Assembly: GCA_017958585.1 (NCBI GenBank)
Contig: JAGDCK010000235.1
Location: forward strand, 1-7,118
DNA: 7,118 nt
Direction: 5' to 3'
DNA from: Lachnospiraceae bacterium
GTDB lineage: Bacteria > Bacillota > Clostridia > Lachnospirales > Lachnospiraceae
Each line of letters begins with the position of its first letter. The first letter of the stretch is position 1. The position numbers and the translations under genes were made by a program. The notes under the pieces were generated by a model. It was not told the DNA's origin, searched no databases, and saw only the letters and a list, made by a program, of their open reading frames with translations. This document shows positions 6,739 to 7,118 of the stretch, piece by piece.

Positions 6739-7118
6739 TTATCTAAAGGCAAATTTCAGGATCTGCTCACACAATTCCTCAAAGGAAATACCCACTGCAG
6801 CTGCCTCCTGAGGAAGGAGGGATGTGGGGGTCATACCGGGAAGAGTGTTTGCCTCGAGGCAGAATATCTCTCCGTCATGATTCATCATAAAGTCCATGCG
6901 GGCATAGTTTTTAAGTCTGAGAGCTGCAAATACTCTCTCTGCGATCTCCTGCATTTCCTTTGTCTTGTCAGCGGGAATATCCGCAGGGCATGTCTCCACG
7001 GTGCTTCCCTCCTGGTATTTATTCTTGTAATCATAGAATCCCTGCTTGGGAGCTATCTCGATAACGGGCAATGCCTTCCCTTCCATGACTCCAACGGAAA
7101 ATTCACGGCCTTCAATAT
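6739..7118 (-). CDS. ddl: D-alanine--D-alanine ligase; 5' part outside window
   Basis: This ATP-grasp enzyme joins two D-alanines to make the dipeptide that MurF attaches to the peptidoglycan precursor. Only the last 125 residues plus the stop are visible, so the true start lies beyond base 7118; the reading frame is open to the edge. Visible motifs, numbered from the first complete codon, are EGREFSVGVM (2-11); the omega-loop YDYKNKY (28-34), whose second Tyr is typical of D-Ala-D-Ala rather than D-Ala-D-Lac ligases; YARMDF (71-76) with a metal-binding Asp75; LEANTLPGMTPTSLLPQ (87-103) with metal ligands Glu88 and Asn90 and the substrate-contacting Ser-Leu pair. The sequence ends at the normal family C-terminus. 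The D-Ala specificity implies ordinary vancomycin-sensitive precursors, as far as this fragment shows. It lies directly upstream of murF in the same orientation. Confidence 0.95.
   Translation of the reverse strand, partial: IEGREFSVGVMEGKALPVIEIAPKQGFYDYKNKYQEGSTVETCPADIPADKTKEMQEIAERVFAALRLKNYARMDFMMNHDGEIFCLEANTLPGMTPTSLLPQEAAAVGISFEELCEQILKFAFR

Noticed and set aside
6705..6752. Upstream ATG extending murF by 16 residues into ddl
   Set aside because: MurF proteins begin at the MRFTLRDV-type segment, and the downstream ATG has a ribosome site (AGGA, 6 bases of spacing).

Overview
The window looks like a core chromosomal segment of a Gram-positive clostridial bacterium (Bacillota), most probably in or near the Lachnospiraceae. 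This is judged from the two-subunit NAD-linked dihydroorotate dehydrogenase (PyrK plus class 1B PyrD), strong GGAGG-type ribosome binding sites, moderate-to-low GC, and remembered family resemblance of PyrK and MurF. The genus cannot be named from the sequence. Every long open stretch is accounted for by a recognisable housekeeping gene. There are no tRNA or rRNA genes, insertion sequences, CRISPR arrays or phage genes, and no gene-free stretch longer than about 140 bases.

Left part, minus strand (1-2631): a tightly packed pyrimidine operon read right to left as pyrC (dihydroorotase), pyrK (electron-transfer subunit) and pyrD (dihydroorotate dehydrogenase, cut off by the window edge). The genes overlap by 4 and 1 bases at their junctions. 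Together they carry carbamoyl-aspartate through dihydroorotate to orotate, with electrons passed from PyrD's FMN through the PyrK iron-sulfur cluster and FAD to NAD.

Middle (2632-2768): a 137-base divergent intergenic region holding two back-to-back candidate promoters, each with an extended -10. One serves the pyr operon and the other serves plsC. A perfect 7+7 palindrome lies in the spacer of the pyr promoter. The leader predicted for pyr is only about 25 bases, so there is no room for a PyrR-type attenuator.

Plus strand (2769-5230): plsC (1-acylglycerol-3-phosphate acyltransferase) is followed 11 bases later by a polytopic membrane protein with an extracytoplasmic alkaline-phosphatase/sulfatase-superfamily domain, related to lipoteichoic acid synthase (LtaS) and similar phosphoglycerol transferases. 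This looks like a two-gene lipid/envelope operon: PlsC makes phosphatidic acid, and the second enzyme probably uses lipid-derived head groups outside the membrane.

Right part, minus strand (5283-7118): ddl (D-Ala-D-Ala ligase, only its C-terminal part in the window) followed by murF. These are successive steps of peptidoglycan precursor synthesis: Ddl makes the dipeptide and MurF attaches it to UDP-MurNAc-tripeptide. murF converges on the LtaS-like gene, and a strong shared hairpin terminator at 5217-5254 separates them.

I found no exotic or unknown system. The points most worth a second look are the LtaS-like protein of unknown substrate paired with plsC, the face-to-face promoter region between pyrimidine and phospholipid genes, and the terminator that contains a stop codon.
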